A DNA stretch of 64,000 bases, taken from contig JAHGAU010000011.1 in NCBI GenBank assembly GCA_019925105.1, forward strand, positions 372,001 to 436,000, written 5' to 3'. The notes beneath the pieces are model-generated. The model was not told the origin of the DNA. It did not search any database and was given only the letters and a program-made list of their open reading frames with translations. A program made the translations under genes and the position numbers. Shown here one piece after another: positions 49,990-61,009 of this stretch; the first letter of the stretch is position 1; each line of letters starts with the position of its first letter. Source of the DNA: Niebla homalea. Lineage: Eukaryota > Ascomycota > Lecanoromycetes > Lecanorales > Ramalinaceae.

Positions 49990-51581
49990 GTCTCCTTACG
50001 TTTAATCTCCTTAACTTTTATTATATATTTAGAATCCTATATTAAGTATCCTTTTTTATTATACGTAATATATTTAAACGTACCCTTTATAAGCCTTTTA
50101 ATTATTAACTTTATATACTTATAAATATTATAACCCTTAACGTAAACTATATACTTTATAATATTAAAATATTTTATAATAATATATTTATAGCTTTAAT
50201 ATTTAAAATACTAATAAATATTAACCGTTTTATTTTATAATTCAATTATCTTAAGAAATCCCCCTTTAATAATCTTTTTATTTAAGATATTATTATATAT
50301 TTTTATTAATATTACGCTTAATATAACAATAAAATATTTCTTTATACGTTTTAAGGAATTAAGTCTTTTATTACCGGTAAAAGCCTATAGTTAATAATCT
50401 TAAGCCTTAAATAAAAACTATATTTTCCTTTTTTATATTTTTTAACGTAATTTTTCTTTCGGCTTTCTTAAAACGTAATAAGTATATCTTATTTATTATA
50501 ATAATAAACGATTACCTTAAAACCTTAACCGACTTATATTTTCCCTTATTAATTTAAGCTTTAAACCTTTTTAAGTTTTTTTTCGTTTTTAAAAACGCTA
50601 TATTAAGGAAAATATCCTTACTTTATAGCTTATATACCGTAATAATTTATTTTATTTACGGTTCCGTCGTTACCTTAAAAACCTTTATTAATTATAATGG
50701 GTTTATTTTTACCATTATATTTTTCTTTTTATTATTAAATAAACGGATTATTATTATTTTCATTTTCTTTAACGTGGCCGTTTTCTCTTCCGTTATCCTT
50801 TTATCCTCTGCTACGGGTACCCTTTTCATTATTTTCGTCGTTTAATTCTCTTTTATTTAAAAGGCTACCGTTTTTATATTTTCGCCTTATATATTTAACT
50901 TTAAGCCGCCGTTTTTACCTTTTATTAACGCCTTTATTACCGCTTTTTAAGAGCCTTATAATTACGCTATTTTCCCCAGCTTTACCCCTATTTTTATATA
51001 AAAGTCCCTTACGTTTTTTAATTTAATCCGTAGTATTAATTAGGTTTTTAACGTAATATCTTTTTACTTTACCGTAAAGAGTCCTTTTAAGGCTTTTATT
51101 ACTTCCTTTACCGCCCTTTTACCCTTATTTACCGGGCGATATACCGTTTCCGCCTTTTACCTTTAATTTTTTAAGGTCTTATCCTTTTTATTAACTTTAT
51201 TTCCCCTTCCTTAATAATATTTTTACCGTACCTTTTCCTTCCGCTTATACCCCTTACCGTTAATATTATACCGGCCTTTTTACCCCCTTATTTACCTATT
51301 ATTTCCGCATTATTATTACGTATTTTATACGTTTTAATACGCGTATTTTATTAACCTTAATTCCTTTATTTATTTTAAACGTTATTCGGCTTATTATTAT
51401 TATATTACCCGTACGCGTTATCGCCGTTTCTATTAATATAAATTACTTGCCCGTTTATTATTTTATTCTTAATTATTACGTTACTTTTACTTATCGTACT
51501 TAATATACTTCTCTTATTATCGCTAGAATTATACGTATACGTATCGTTTTAGACCTTTAAGGTCCCTTTATTCGTCGCCAT
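49990..51581 (-). pseudogene. LINE copy E ORF1 (gag-like), RIP-inactivated
   Basis: Begins at the ATG complement 51579-51581 with sequence related to, but more mutated than, MATNNGTPEVRN (reads MATNKGTLKV). Collinear with copy C ORF1. End estimated by alignment. Confidence 0.62.
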
Positions 51582-51599
51582 CCTAATTCCACGTTTATA

Positions 51600-53040
51600 T
51601 ATAACGATATTATAAGGACGATAAATTTATATATTTAAACGTAGAATTAATAATAATTTAATTTACTATAAGGCCCGATAGGTAATACGTAATTTTGAAT
51701 AACGTAAAAGTATCGATTATAATAAGACGTTTACCTCGGTAATAAAACCTATAAGTTATAAGGTCCTTTTTACTTTTATAACGGTTAATAATTAAGATTT
51801 AAAGTAAATAAACATTAAAATAATATTCCTTTATAGTTTTATTAAGGAAGAAATATACGTAGAATAATTAAAAGGATAAAAAAAGACCGGTTAAAACGGT
51901 AAAAAGCGTTATTATAAGCTTAAAATAAACTTATATAAATTAAAGTAATTATTACGGTTATAATATAATCGTTTCTAGGAATTTATAATTATATAAAGCT
52001 TTAAATTTATCTCTATATAGATTATTACGTATTCCTTTATTTTAAAATCAGTATAATCGTAACCGTATATATAGATAACGTCCTAATAATAAATCCGTTT
52101 AAATAAAAAATTCGGGACTTAAAAGTTATACTTAATTAAGAATTCCGTATATTTAACTTAAGTTTAATAAGCTATTATTTAAATATTATTATTATTTAAA
52201 ACCAATAAAACCGAATGATCCGTTTTAATTAAAAAGCTTATATTAAAAAAGTAATACGAGATTACGGTTAATAAAAAGCTTACCCGATATATATACCTAT
52301 ATAAATTAATTTTAAACCGGAACCGTTACTTAAAAGTTATTAAGTAAAGCCGGAGTTTAAATAATAATATTAATTAATTGTAAGTTTATTAATATATATT
52401 ATACTTAATATATAACCGGATATAATTTATACGGTGGTAATTATCAGCCGGAATTCTATAAATCCGTTTTATTAATACTGGTTATATATAAAATAAATTA
52501 TATATTATTTATAAATTATTATATACTTTTAATCAATATATAAGGGCAAGCTTAGGGCTTTTAATAAATATATTAACTTTAATTTTACGGGCGACTTTAT
52601 CCGTAAGTTAACTTTAGGTTATCTTTTTAACGTAAAAAGTATACCGATTTATTAATCTTTAAAAAAATAACCGACGGTAACGTTATTTATTTATAAAGCC
52701 GAATATACGGGATAAATATAGGTTATTAAGGAAGTTATCTGGTTAAAAAACCTATTAAAATAAATATAACCCGATAAATCTAGATATATACCTATTATTA
52801 TAATCTATAATAATAATTAAAGGGCTATCGTATTAATTAAAAACCCGGTATATTATATAAGGATAAATTATATAAGTATTTAATTATATTAATTACGGGA
52901 ATAACTTAAAGTTAATACCGTTAATCTTAAATATATTTATACCATACCACGGAATAAATAATTAACGGATTAATAAAGGCCTTATTTATTAAAACCTTTA
53001 TATAGTTTAGACTGGCGTTAAGCTTTAAGGAACTATTATA
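51600..53040 (+). mobile_element. Copia-A element 2, segment 3 of 3
   Basis: El2 resumes with TATAACGATATTATAAGGACG, exactly continuing segment 2, and runs through RT and RNase H to just past the pol end. It is interrupted at 53040 by a Copia-B LTR. Its own 3' LTR would lie beyond the nested elements to the right. Confidence 0.9.
51620..52990 (+). pseudogene. Copia-A el2 RT and RNase H, RIP-inactivated
   Basis: RT with LYKLK at about 51930 and VYIDNVLI at 52060-52090 (one catalytic Asp retained, the other Asn). RNase H at 52560-52760, with DFIRKLTLGYLF, KAEYTG and VIKEVIWLKNLL. Stops at the usual Gln and Trp positions. Confidence 0.87.
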
Positions 53041-53178
53041 TATTGAAATGGTAGGGTATAACTTGCTTAGTTGAGTACTATATAAGGTGCTAAGCGATAT
53101 CTATCTATAAGAAGTCCAGGAAGTAGGCTAATCCCCTTTTAATAATAGTTAAAGTCTTTGCCTTCTGTACTTCTGATA
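53041..53178 (-). repeat. Copia-B 3' LTR (minus) with polypurine tract
   Basis: 138-bp LTR, homologous to the plus-strand LTR at 55851-55984 (shared segments GTACAGAAGGC and CTTATAGATA.ATATCGCTT). The polypurine tract AAGTGGGAG (complement of 53179-53187) is at its inner edge, as in Copia elements. Confidence 0.87.
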
Positions 53179-53329
53179 CTCCCACTTGATCAATAGTTTT
53201 ATAATATTATAATACCGTATTATCCATTAAATAAGGAGTAAAAGCTCTTACTGAACCGTATTACCACAATAATAGGTATATCCATCTTAACTTTAATAAT
53301 AAAAGGTAAAGTATATCTTAAACTTTAAT

Positions 53330-53844
53330 AATATAATTATTTTAGTTTTAAATGATTTCTGAATTTTTGAAAAGCGTCCCTTAATAACGGCTTTATTAAG
53401 CTATCCGTTACCATATTACCGGTAGGATAATATACGAGTTCTACTTATTTATTAACCATATACTCCCGGAGGAAGTAATACTTAATATATATATACTTCG
53501 TCTTTAAGTAGTTCATAAGGTCCTTCATTAATATAATCGTTCCCTAATTATTATAAAAGATTACCATAATAAGGGTAAAAGCCCCGGTATCGTACTTAAA
53601 CCAAATAAGAAAGGCATAATCTTATATAATATCTTTATCCTTAAGGGCCGGTAATATTATTGGATTCAGGGTGACTTTAATAAGCTAGGCTAATAACCGT
53701 TTAAACCAGATCGCCTCTTTAATAACATTATATTATCCTATATACTTAACTTTATAGGTAAATAGGGTTATAATTAATTAACGTTTTAAAAACCAGTTAA
53801 TAGTTATATTTCCCAGGTTAAAGGTATACCCGGAGGTAGACTCT
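53330..53844 (-). pseudogene. Copia-B RNase H, C-terminal part
   Basis: The minus strand reads STSGYTFNLGNITINWF near 53790-53840, then YNVIKEAIWFKRLLA, and ends with REYMVNK.VELVYYPTG and LIKPLLRDAFQKFRNHLKL near 53350-53450. This is the classic C-terminus of Copia pol (consensus ..ADxLTKPL..). Better preserved than the Copia-A copies. The frame is cut just upstream of STSGY by the Copia-C LTR. Confidence 0.9.
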
Positions 53845-53993
53845 TGAAATATAAGGTATAAGTTACTTAATTATTTTTTAAGTATAAAAGTGCGATTAAG
53901 TACTTTTACATCCCAGCTATCTTAATCGGGTCTAGCTTCGGATTATATTTAATCTACCCGACTGCCGGGTAACTAATATGAGTACTTTTAACA
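53845..53993 (-). repeat. Copia-C 3' LTR with polypurine tract
   Basis: 149 bp, starting TGTTAAAAGTACTCAT on the minus strand (53993 downward) and ending TTTCA at 53845. Preceded by AAAGGGGAG (complement of 53994-54002). It has a GC-rich inner segment with an ACCCGGCAGTCGGGT inverted repeat. The partner LTR is not in the window, so the limits are inferred from TG..CA ends and the rejoined Copia-B frame. Confidence 0.75.
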
Positions 53994-54118
53994 CTCCCCT
54001 TTGAGCTTTAATATATTTATTACCTTATATTTATTACTTACTTATAATACTTTATTTAAGCTTTAATCTTTATATGACGTATACCTTATTTGTGTAATAT
54101 TTTCCATAAGTTATTGGA

Positions 54119-54164
54119 GCTCCCCTATAGTGGTAGTCTTTGCTCCCCTATAGCGGTGGTCCTT
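54119..54164 (+). repeat. Two 23-bp direct repeats
   Basis: GCTCCCCTATAGTGGTAGTC and its near copy starting at 54142 lie in a GC-richer, little-mutated segment (54110-54340) inside the Copia-C 3' region. Function unknown. Confidence 0.8.
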
Positions 54165-54440
54165 CGCGGTAAAATACCTTGGAAGATTATACTTATAGCC
54201 TTAACTATATAGCATTTACTCCTTTAAATTGAAGCCGGCGTAACGACGGCAAGCTCCCTTATATCGTAAATTATCCTTTAATAACCCCCGGCGTACGTGA
54301 TTTCGTCCAGGTATACTCCGGGATAAGTATCGTTTTTTGCGATTTACCCCCCTTTTAAAATTTTTTTTTAACTTTCTTATTTTACATATTAAATTTATAT
54401 TAAAACGTACCCTTAAGCTCCTTAGGATTAATAACGGCCT

Positions 54441-54528
54441 CCCTATAAGTAATTTAAAGCTTATTTTATAAGTGGCTTAAAGCTTACCTTATAAGTAGCT
54501 TAAAGCTTACCCTATAAATAACTTAAAG
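54441..54528 (+). repeat. 23-bp tandem repeat, almost four units
   Basis: Units start at 54441, 54464, 54487 and 54510, with pattern CCYTATAAGTAGCTTAAAGC. Located in the Copia-C 3' region between pol and the LTR. Confidence 0.85.
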
Positions 54529-54599
54529 TTAAAGCTATAAGGCTATTAATATTATTAACGAGGCTTCAGTCAATATAAGGATATTCCGAGGGTACTTTT

Positions 54600-55850
54600 A
54601 GGCTAAATATTTTACGGAACCTTTTAAAAGGCTAATATAATAAAGGTTTTATTAAGCCGTTAATAACTTACTCGTACGTCGGAATATACTCTAGATCCAC
54701 TCGTTTATCCCTTATAACCTCTTAAAGCCAATATTATTAAATTCTTATATATTTAATCCGGGTATAGAATACGGGGTTTTTAATGAAAGTTATAACGTTT
54801 TAATTATCTTTATAAATAATAATAACGGGAAGGTTTCCGGCTTAATACGGCTTAATTTTACTTAAAAGTTACTTAAGCTATAAGGCCTTTTTAATTATTT
54901 ATATTTATCCTATATATTCCACTTTATAAATAAAGAAGATAATTATAGCTTAATACTTAAATTATTAATGAATCGTAATACTTCTTATATTAAATACGTA
55001 GCCTATAGTAGACCTCCGGGTTAAATTTACGGTAAAGTCGGAGTTAATATAATTATTAAAAGCTTTTAATTTACCCCGGTATATTAATTAAAAAATAATA
55101 ATAATACGGAAATAATATAAAATTCTTCTTATTAACTTTTAATAATATTTAATAAGATTTAAAATATATCGGTTAATTATTAAGACGGAATAAATAATAT
55201 TTAAGTAAATTTTAAATATTAAATATATTAAAAAGCTTACGGCCGATTAATATTTTTTCCGGAAAATCGGGTTGGCCTTATAGCCTTTAAGTATAGGTTC
55301 CGGTTTATATTTTAACTTTATAAAAATATATATAAAAATAATATCCTATTATTTATATTCCTTAATAATTCTTTTAATATAGGTTTTTTAATTAAGTTAA
55401 AGCGTTTTATTTTAACGGTCTTTTATAATTATTATACTTAAGTAATAATACATTAACCTTAACTTAAATGTACGGAATTTAATTATTAAATATTTTCTTT
55501 AAATTTATAATGCTTTACTTAAACGGGTTAATAATTAAAACGTTATTTATATAAAGAATTATAATTATCTTATTTTTAAAATATATAAATATATAATAAT
55601 CCGTAAATATCGGCTTAAACCTTTACTTTTCTATAAAGGTAAAGAAGTAATAATATTATAATTAAAAGGATTATTTTAATCCGTAAAGGGCCTTATTAAG
55701 CTTATAGTATATATCGGTACCCTTTATTTAATTATAAAGTTATTTTATATAGACCTTTTTTTTAATTAAGTTATAAAAAAAGGCCGTTTTTACGTTTATT
55801 TACTTTAAGTTTTAATTATTAACCGTTATTAATATAAAAAGCACCTTATA
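54600..55850 (-). pseudogene. Copia-C RT and RNase H, RIP-inactivated
   Basis: The minus strand near 55660-55700 reads YYKLNKALYGLK, followed by the RT palm with TDYYIFIYFKN and then YINNVLIINPFK (YVDD changed to YINN) near 55530-55560. RNase H ends near 54640-54720 with RVDLEYIPTYE and VINGLIKPLLY, the usual Copia C-terminus. It differs in residues from Copia-A and Copia-B, hence a separate family. Confidence 0.82.
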
Positions 55851-55984
55851 TATTAAAAGTACAGAAGGCAGAGACCTCGGCTATTACCAAAAGGGAACTA
55901 GCGTACTTCCACTTCTTATAGATAAATATCGCTTAGCACCTTATATAGTACTTAATCAAGCAAGTTATACCCTATTATTTTAAT
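55851..55984 (+). repeat. Copia-B 5' LTR
   Basis: 134 bp, beginning TATTAAAAGTACAGAAGGC (a mutated TGTTGGAAGTACAG) and ending ATTTTAATA. Inner part (55862-55975) retains good sequence. Inverted homologue of 53041-53178. Confidence 0.88.
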
Positions 55985-55998
55985 AGGTTATAAGCCCG
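55985..55998 (+). promoter_or_regulatory. Primer-binding site of Copia-B
   Basis: GGTTATAAGCCCGG, identical to the site in Copia-A el2 and el6 and matching the initiator Met tRNA anticodon arm. Confidence 0.8.
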
Positions 55999-56039
55999 GC
56001 TTATATACTTATTATTACGTTTATTAATTTAGTAAATTT

Positions 56040-57030
56040 TAACTACGTTATATAGCTTAAATATTTTAAGAGCCGTCGCTCCGTTATTATAAGCATTATA
56101 ATAATTCTTATAATTATTATAATTACGTAATTACCCAGCAATCCTATCGATTTAATCTTTAACCATCTAAAAAATAAGGAGACTAAAACGAAAAATAAGA
56201 AGGCTAGGACGCTCCCAGCTTAAATTATTATTTATACGTAAAATCATAAGGTATAGTAGCCCTATATACCGATTTACGCGTACGTTATAAGGGTATAATA
56301 ATATTTATAAAGCCGTTAGATCGGCGGATCCCTAGTAAACGTATTAATACCTTTAAAGAATAGGGGGAAACGTTCATTTATTATTAAAACGATTAAAGCG
56401 GTTTATAAAGCTTATTATTATATATACTTAGTTTTTTGATTAAGTTAATTATTTAACTTAAGCTATTATTATTCCAGCCTTATATTAAAGTTTACCTTAA
56501 CCACCATATTAAAGTTTAAGTATAAAAAGAAGTAAAATATTTATTTTTAGGGCTTTTTCCTTTTTATTAAAATTATTAAGGTTTAAATTAATTATAGCTT
56601 TATTTCTAAGGACTTTTTATTAAGACTATTAAGAATATATTAATTATTCTAATTTATACGTTCTATTACTTTAATTAATAATTAAATTATTTATCCTTAA
56701 ATAACGTTCCCTTACCCGGCGTATTATATATACTTTATAAGCTTTACGTTTTAAACGGTCCGTTAAAATTAAGAAGCTTTATTACTTATTAACCTTTAAA
56801 GTATGGTTCTTATTAAATAAAAAGAAACTCCGGGCCCGTTACCGTTTACTTTATAGGATATTTCGGTTTATATATACCTTATTTAGGAAGGCTATAGTCT
56901 TTAAGGATAACGATCCAAAATACTATTTATTATTATTACTATTTAAGTTATCCTTATTTAAGGGCTTAATATTATTAATTATAATCCTATTGCCTCTTAA
57001 CGATATAGATTTTTTTAACCTTTAAATTAA

Positions 57031-57107
<77 letters not shown>

Positions 57108-58000
57108 TATTATTATTATTATTATATCCGACCCCTTTAAGATTATTAGTATTTTTAATAAGGTTATTAAGCTTAAGGATAACCTTAAGTATATTATATA
57201 GGAACGTAAAATAAATAAAAGGCTTAAGTTTACCCGGCTTAACTATTAGATTATAAATTTTAAATTATATTTTATTAAGACCGAAGTTCTTAAGGGTAAT
57301 AAGTTTATAAAGGCCTAAAATATTTACGATTAAGGGCATTCTATAATTTATACCGTAATCCGTATAAAAATTAAGGGGACCAATTAATACGTTATTAACA
57401 ATATTAAGAATACTAAAGTAATATAAAACACCCTTTATACTCAGTATTAGCCTAAGGGCTCAGGTTACCTCGCGTTAACCCTTAAACGTTTCACTTCCTT
57501 TACCCTTAGTTAATATTTAGATCCAAATAAGTATTATAATAAATATTAAGACTTTTTCAATAAATTATAAAACTTTTAAAGTATAATTATTATTAATAAT
57601 AATATACTTATTTAATAATTTTATAAAAGCCTTAACCCGGAATATAAAGTTTATATTAATTAATATAACGATAAATATAAGTTATTTTAAACGGCCGATA
57701 ATAATATTAACGTTTTAAAATATATATTTACTTATATTATTAATCGGTTTCTTCAATATAAAGCCTTAAATAAGACGTTTACGTTTAATACTTTAGCTTT
57801 TACGGTTATTATTATTAATTTACGCTTCCGGGATAATATCCGTCTTAATAACTTTATTCCGCTCCGTATTCCTCCGTAATTTAATATCCGTTAAAGTTAT
57901 TACGTTAAAATTTTACAAAAGAAACGTTTTTATATTATTACCGGTTATTACTTACCCTACGGGCATAATAAATCGACCTATAGTAATAATAATAGGTACC
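56040..58000 (+). pseudogene. Copia-B gag, RIP-inactivated
   Basis: Fills the gag position. Recognisable by location and by a degenerate zinc-knuckle-like segment near 57925-57980 (TGYYLPYGHNKSTY, with C-to-Y replacements expected of a CxxCxxxGHxxxxC pattern). A basic, Asn-rich segment follows at 57980-58110. Contains a long (ATT)n run. Start not determinable. Confidence 0.6.
57030..57125 (+). repeat. (ATT)n microsatellite, about 32 units
   Basis: Nearly perfect trinucleotide run with one ACT interruption, in the Copia-B gag region. In frame it would encode Ile, Leu or Tyr-like runs, more likely expanded after inactivation. Confidence 0.95.
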
Positions 58001-58199
58001 ATAATAATAATAATAATAGCAATACCGGTACCGGTAATAATTAAAAACGCCGGCGCCGCGGTAACGGTAATAATAACGGTAATAAAGGTAATAATAAAAA
58101 TAATAATAAGCCCAAGGATAAGGAATATAAAGTCCCTTTAGGGATTAAGGCTTTAGTAAACCTGGCCTTTATATACGTTACCGTTATTATACCGGCTTT

Positions 58200-58679
58200 A
58201 TCGCCCGTTATTTACCGGGACTATTAAGCATATTTAATTATAAATATATTTATTCTTATTACCTATATCTTTAATACCGGTTATATAAATTATATCGTTA
58301 ATAATAATTATATATTTATCCGTAAGGAGCTCCTCCCCAAATTAATTCTTATTAAAGGCTTTTCCGGGGGAAAAAGTATTATTTATATTAAAGTCGTTAA
58401 AATCCTATATTAATTTAATAAGGGCGTCCGTAATTTAATCGTTTATAACGTCCTTTTTATCCTTAATAATACCTTTAATCTTATTAACCCCGGATAACTA
58501 TAGTGAACCGGCTATCCCCTTAAGTAAAATAACGACCCGGAGGATTTAAGTATATTTATTAACCGTAATAATATCTTTATAAAACTCTTACCGGCGGCCT
58601 TTTACTTTTTTAAAGTCGATACCAAAGTTATTAATAATTTAATACTTATAACCCTATATGCTATTACTATAAATTAAAA
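58200..58679 (+). pseudogene. Copia-B protease, RIP-inactivated
   Basis: Near 58275-58480 the frame reads NTGYINYIVNNNYIF, then KGFSGGK and VYNVLFILNNTFNLINPG. This matches the Copia aspartic protease: D-T/S-G catalytic motif with following H-I-(T/V)-N, and the later V-L-x-V-P-x-x-x-x-N-L-I segment. Truncated by el6. Confidence 0.8.
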
Positions 58680-58841
58680 TATTGAATGTGCAGGATCACC
58701 ACTTGGGAGATCACGTGACGCGGATCAGATTAGATAAGGCGGACGTATTAGACTTAAGTAGGATAGCGGCATATAGCCTTATATATAGTCTTACCTTATA
58801 TATAGTAATAATTAAGTAATTTATACCTCTTAACTTTAATA
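58680..58841 (+). repeat. Copia-A el6 5' LTR
   Basis: 162 bp with TATTGAATGTGCAGG at the start, the copy closest to the inferred TGTTGAATGTGCAGG, and TTAACTTTAATA at the end. The primer-binding site GGTTATAAGCCCGG follows at 58842-58855. Confidence 0.92.
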
Positions 58842-58869
58842 GGTTATAAGCCCGGACTACGCGTCTAGG

Positions 58870-61000
58870 TATTTAAATAACGTCTTCTTAATATTTAATT
58901 TAGCCTATAAACGGTAATGAACTTATAGTATAAGATATACTTATAAACGATACTTATATATAGGCTATATTATTAAAAATCGACTTAACCAGGCATATAA
59001 TATTACGGCTATAAATAGAAAAGCCTACTTAATTACTTATATTCTTAAATTAAAAAGGGAGGACGTTTTATTAATAAGAATATATAAACCGTTATTTCCC
59101 AGCCCTATTAAGGGCTATAAATGCCTATACGCCGGAGAGTTAAGCCGGCGTTAAATTAATAAAGCCGAAACGTAAAGCCCTTAAGGCTAATATATATGCA
59201 TAAAGCCTTAATTAAGGTTTAAGTAAAAAATTTAGGACGTTAAATAAATATTAAATATATTATAGAACTTTACTAAGTTTAAAGCCTTAAAGACCGTATT
59301 AAAATCAAATTTTTTTAAGATTAATCAGAGATAGATTACTTAGATTTAAACGTATTACGGCCTAAAATTATTCGCTTTAACCTGATTTTAAAGAATAAAT
59401 ACGGGACGGAATAGGTAATTAACGGTTAAACCTTTTAAAGTAAAAATTAATCCCTAAAAAAAAAGGGTTAAAAACTAGTTATAGAATTTTTTAATAAACA
59501 ATTAAACTTAGAACGAACCTATTTATCGTAGATCATAAAGATTAAAGTCCCTAAATTAAAGTAAGATAATTAAAATAAGTTTAAATACTTTAATTATAAA
59601 GATTAAAGGCCTTTAAATAAAAAAGGATAATAATCTTAAGGGTATATATATAACGTTATAATATATTATAAAGTTTCGTTCTAGTCTTAATTAAAATAGA
59701 AAATACTTTAATTAATAAGGTTTTATATTATTTATTATCCTAAATTATATAATAATCCCGTATAAAGTATAGCACTTAAACCTTATTATTCAGTAATATC
59801 GTCGTATATAAAATACCCTTTTTCTTTTTATACTTAAAAACTTAAGAAAGGAAGACCGTCTTAATCTAGTTAATAAAGATTAAGTCGAAGACCAGGACTA
59901 CTTATTATTATAAACGCCGAAGTCATACGATAGCTTCAGTTTAAAAGTATTTAAAGAACCTTTAATTGACCTATTAAATATTATTATCTTTAAACTAAGT
60001 ATAAATATTAAGAATTGGATACCGTTATTTAACGTAAGCCACCCTTTACCCTTAAACAATAAGTCTTCAGTATATTAGACATCGTTAAACTTAAATACTA
60101 TTAGTAATTATAGTGTGATTAATATCTTATTAATATTATCTTTTATATACTTTATTAAGGATAATAACTAAAAAAAAACTCTATTATAAAGGGGTTTCCC
60201 TTAAGCTTAATCCCTTTATTAATAGATTAACGGTAATAGATATTATAGAATTAATAGATAAAAAATTAAATAATAATTAATAACCTTTAAAAACTAAAGG
60301 AAAAAGATACCTTTAAGGTATATATAACCTTAAAGAATTATTATAATATTAATATTAAGTATTTAATTAATATTATAGAAAGCCCGGATATAATCTAAAA
60401 AAGACTTAAGGATTAATATAAACCTTAAGGGTCCGGTTTATATATAGAGTTTATTTAAGAACTTATAGGTTTATAAAAAACCCCAAATATAATAATTAAT
60501 AAGTATAATAATTATTATTAGAAAGTCTATACCGAGATTAAGGCAATTAATAACTCCTTAATTATCCCGGATTATTTCATTATTTAAATATTCTTAAATA
60601 AATTAAAGGAGTTATAATAAACGTAATACTCGGTACTTACTTAAACGGCTATATAGTAAGGCCCGGGTACCCTTAAATTTCACGATATTATATAAAGGGC
60701 CCGTAATAAAAAGGCTCGGGCGGCCATTTAATAGTTAAACGTCTCAATATAGGCTTATAAGGATATATTAAAGGATAATAATAAAAGGACTTTTAATAAA
60801 ACCCGGGAAAAACCTATCTATTAATATTATACTTAAAAGGGGCGTAACAATAAATATATTAAAGATAAATACTAAGACCTTTATCTTAAAAAGAAGTTTA
60901 TAAAGTTCCGTATTAAAAAAATTAAAATTATTAAGGAGATTATTACGCTTATAAACCTCTTAATAATAAACTTTTATTTATTAACGTATATATAATAATT
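58870..61000 (+). pseudogene. Copia-A el6 gag and protease region
   Basis: Collinear with gag of el2 and el3. A possible zinc knuckle near 60810-60870 (YQYYT.KG.NNKYIKDKY, where Tyr may replace Cys). The frame is broken by many stops. Identification is mainly positional. Confidence 0.58.
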
Positions 61001-61009
61001 AATAATGAT

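Larger units (their letters stand above)
48220..51599 (-). mobile_element. Tad1-like LINE, copy E, 5' arm
   Basis: 5' part of the LINE whose 3' arm is at 22653-25076. Joining the arms gives about 5.8 kb, the same length as copy C. The ORF1 ATG complement is at 51579-51581. Eighteen further bases (51582-51599) precede the target duplication at 51600. It looks older than C: its 5' end is mutated. Confidence 0.9.
53041..53844 (-). mobile_element. Copia-B element, minus strand, 3' end
   Basis: 3' end of a second Copia family inserted in el2, read right to left: RNase H, polypurine tract, 3' LTR. It is broken at 53844 by Copia-C within the RNase H coding sequence. The remaining 5' part lies beyond the nested elements. 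Confidence 0.85.
53845..55850 (-). mobile_element. Copia-C element, minus strand, 3' half
   Basis: Third Copia family, inserted in the RNase H gene of Copia-B. Read right to left: RT, RNase H, a 3' untranslated stretch with two 23-bp repeat sets, polypurine tract and 3' LTR. Its 5' half is cut at 55850 by the plus-strand Copia-B. Confidence 0.78.
55851..58679 (+). mobile_element. Copia-B element, plus strand, 5' half
   Basis: 5' LTR, primer-binding site, gag and protease of a Copia-B element in the opposite orientation to that at 53041. It is interrupted at 58679 by el6, so its integrase to RNase H must lie right of the window. Confidence 0.82.

Noticed and set aside
53041..55984. A 2.9-kb DNA transposon with 70-bp terminal inverted repeats
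   Set aside because: The ends are Copia-B LTRs of two separate, oppositely oriented elements, one next to a polypurine tract and one next to a primer-binding site; pol fragments of two families lie between.
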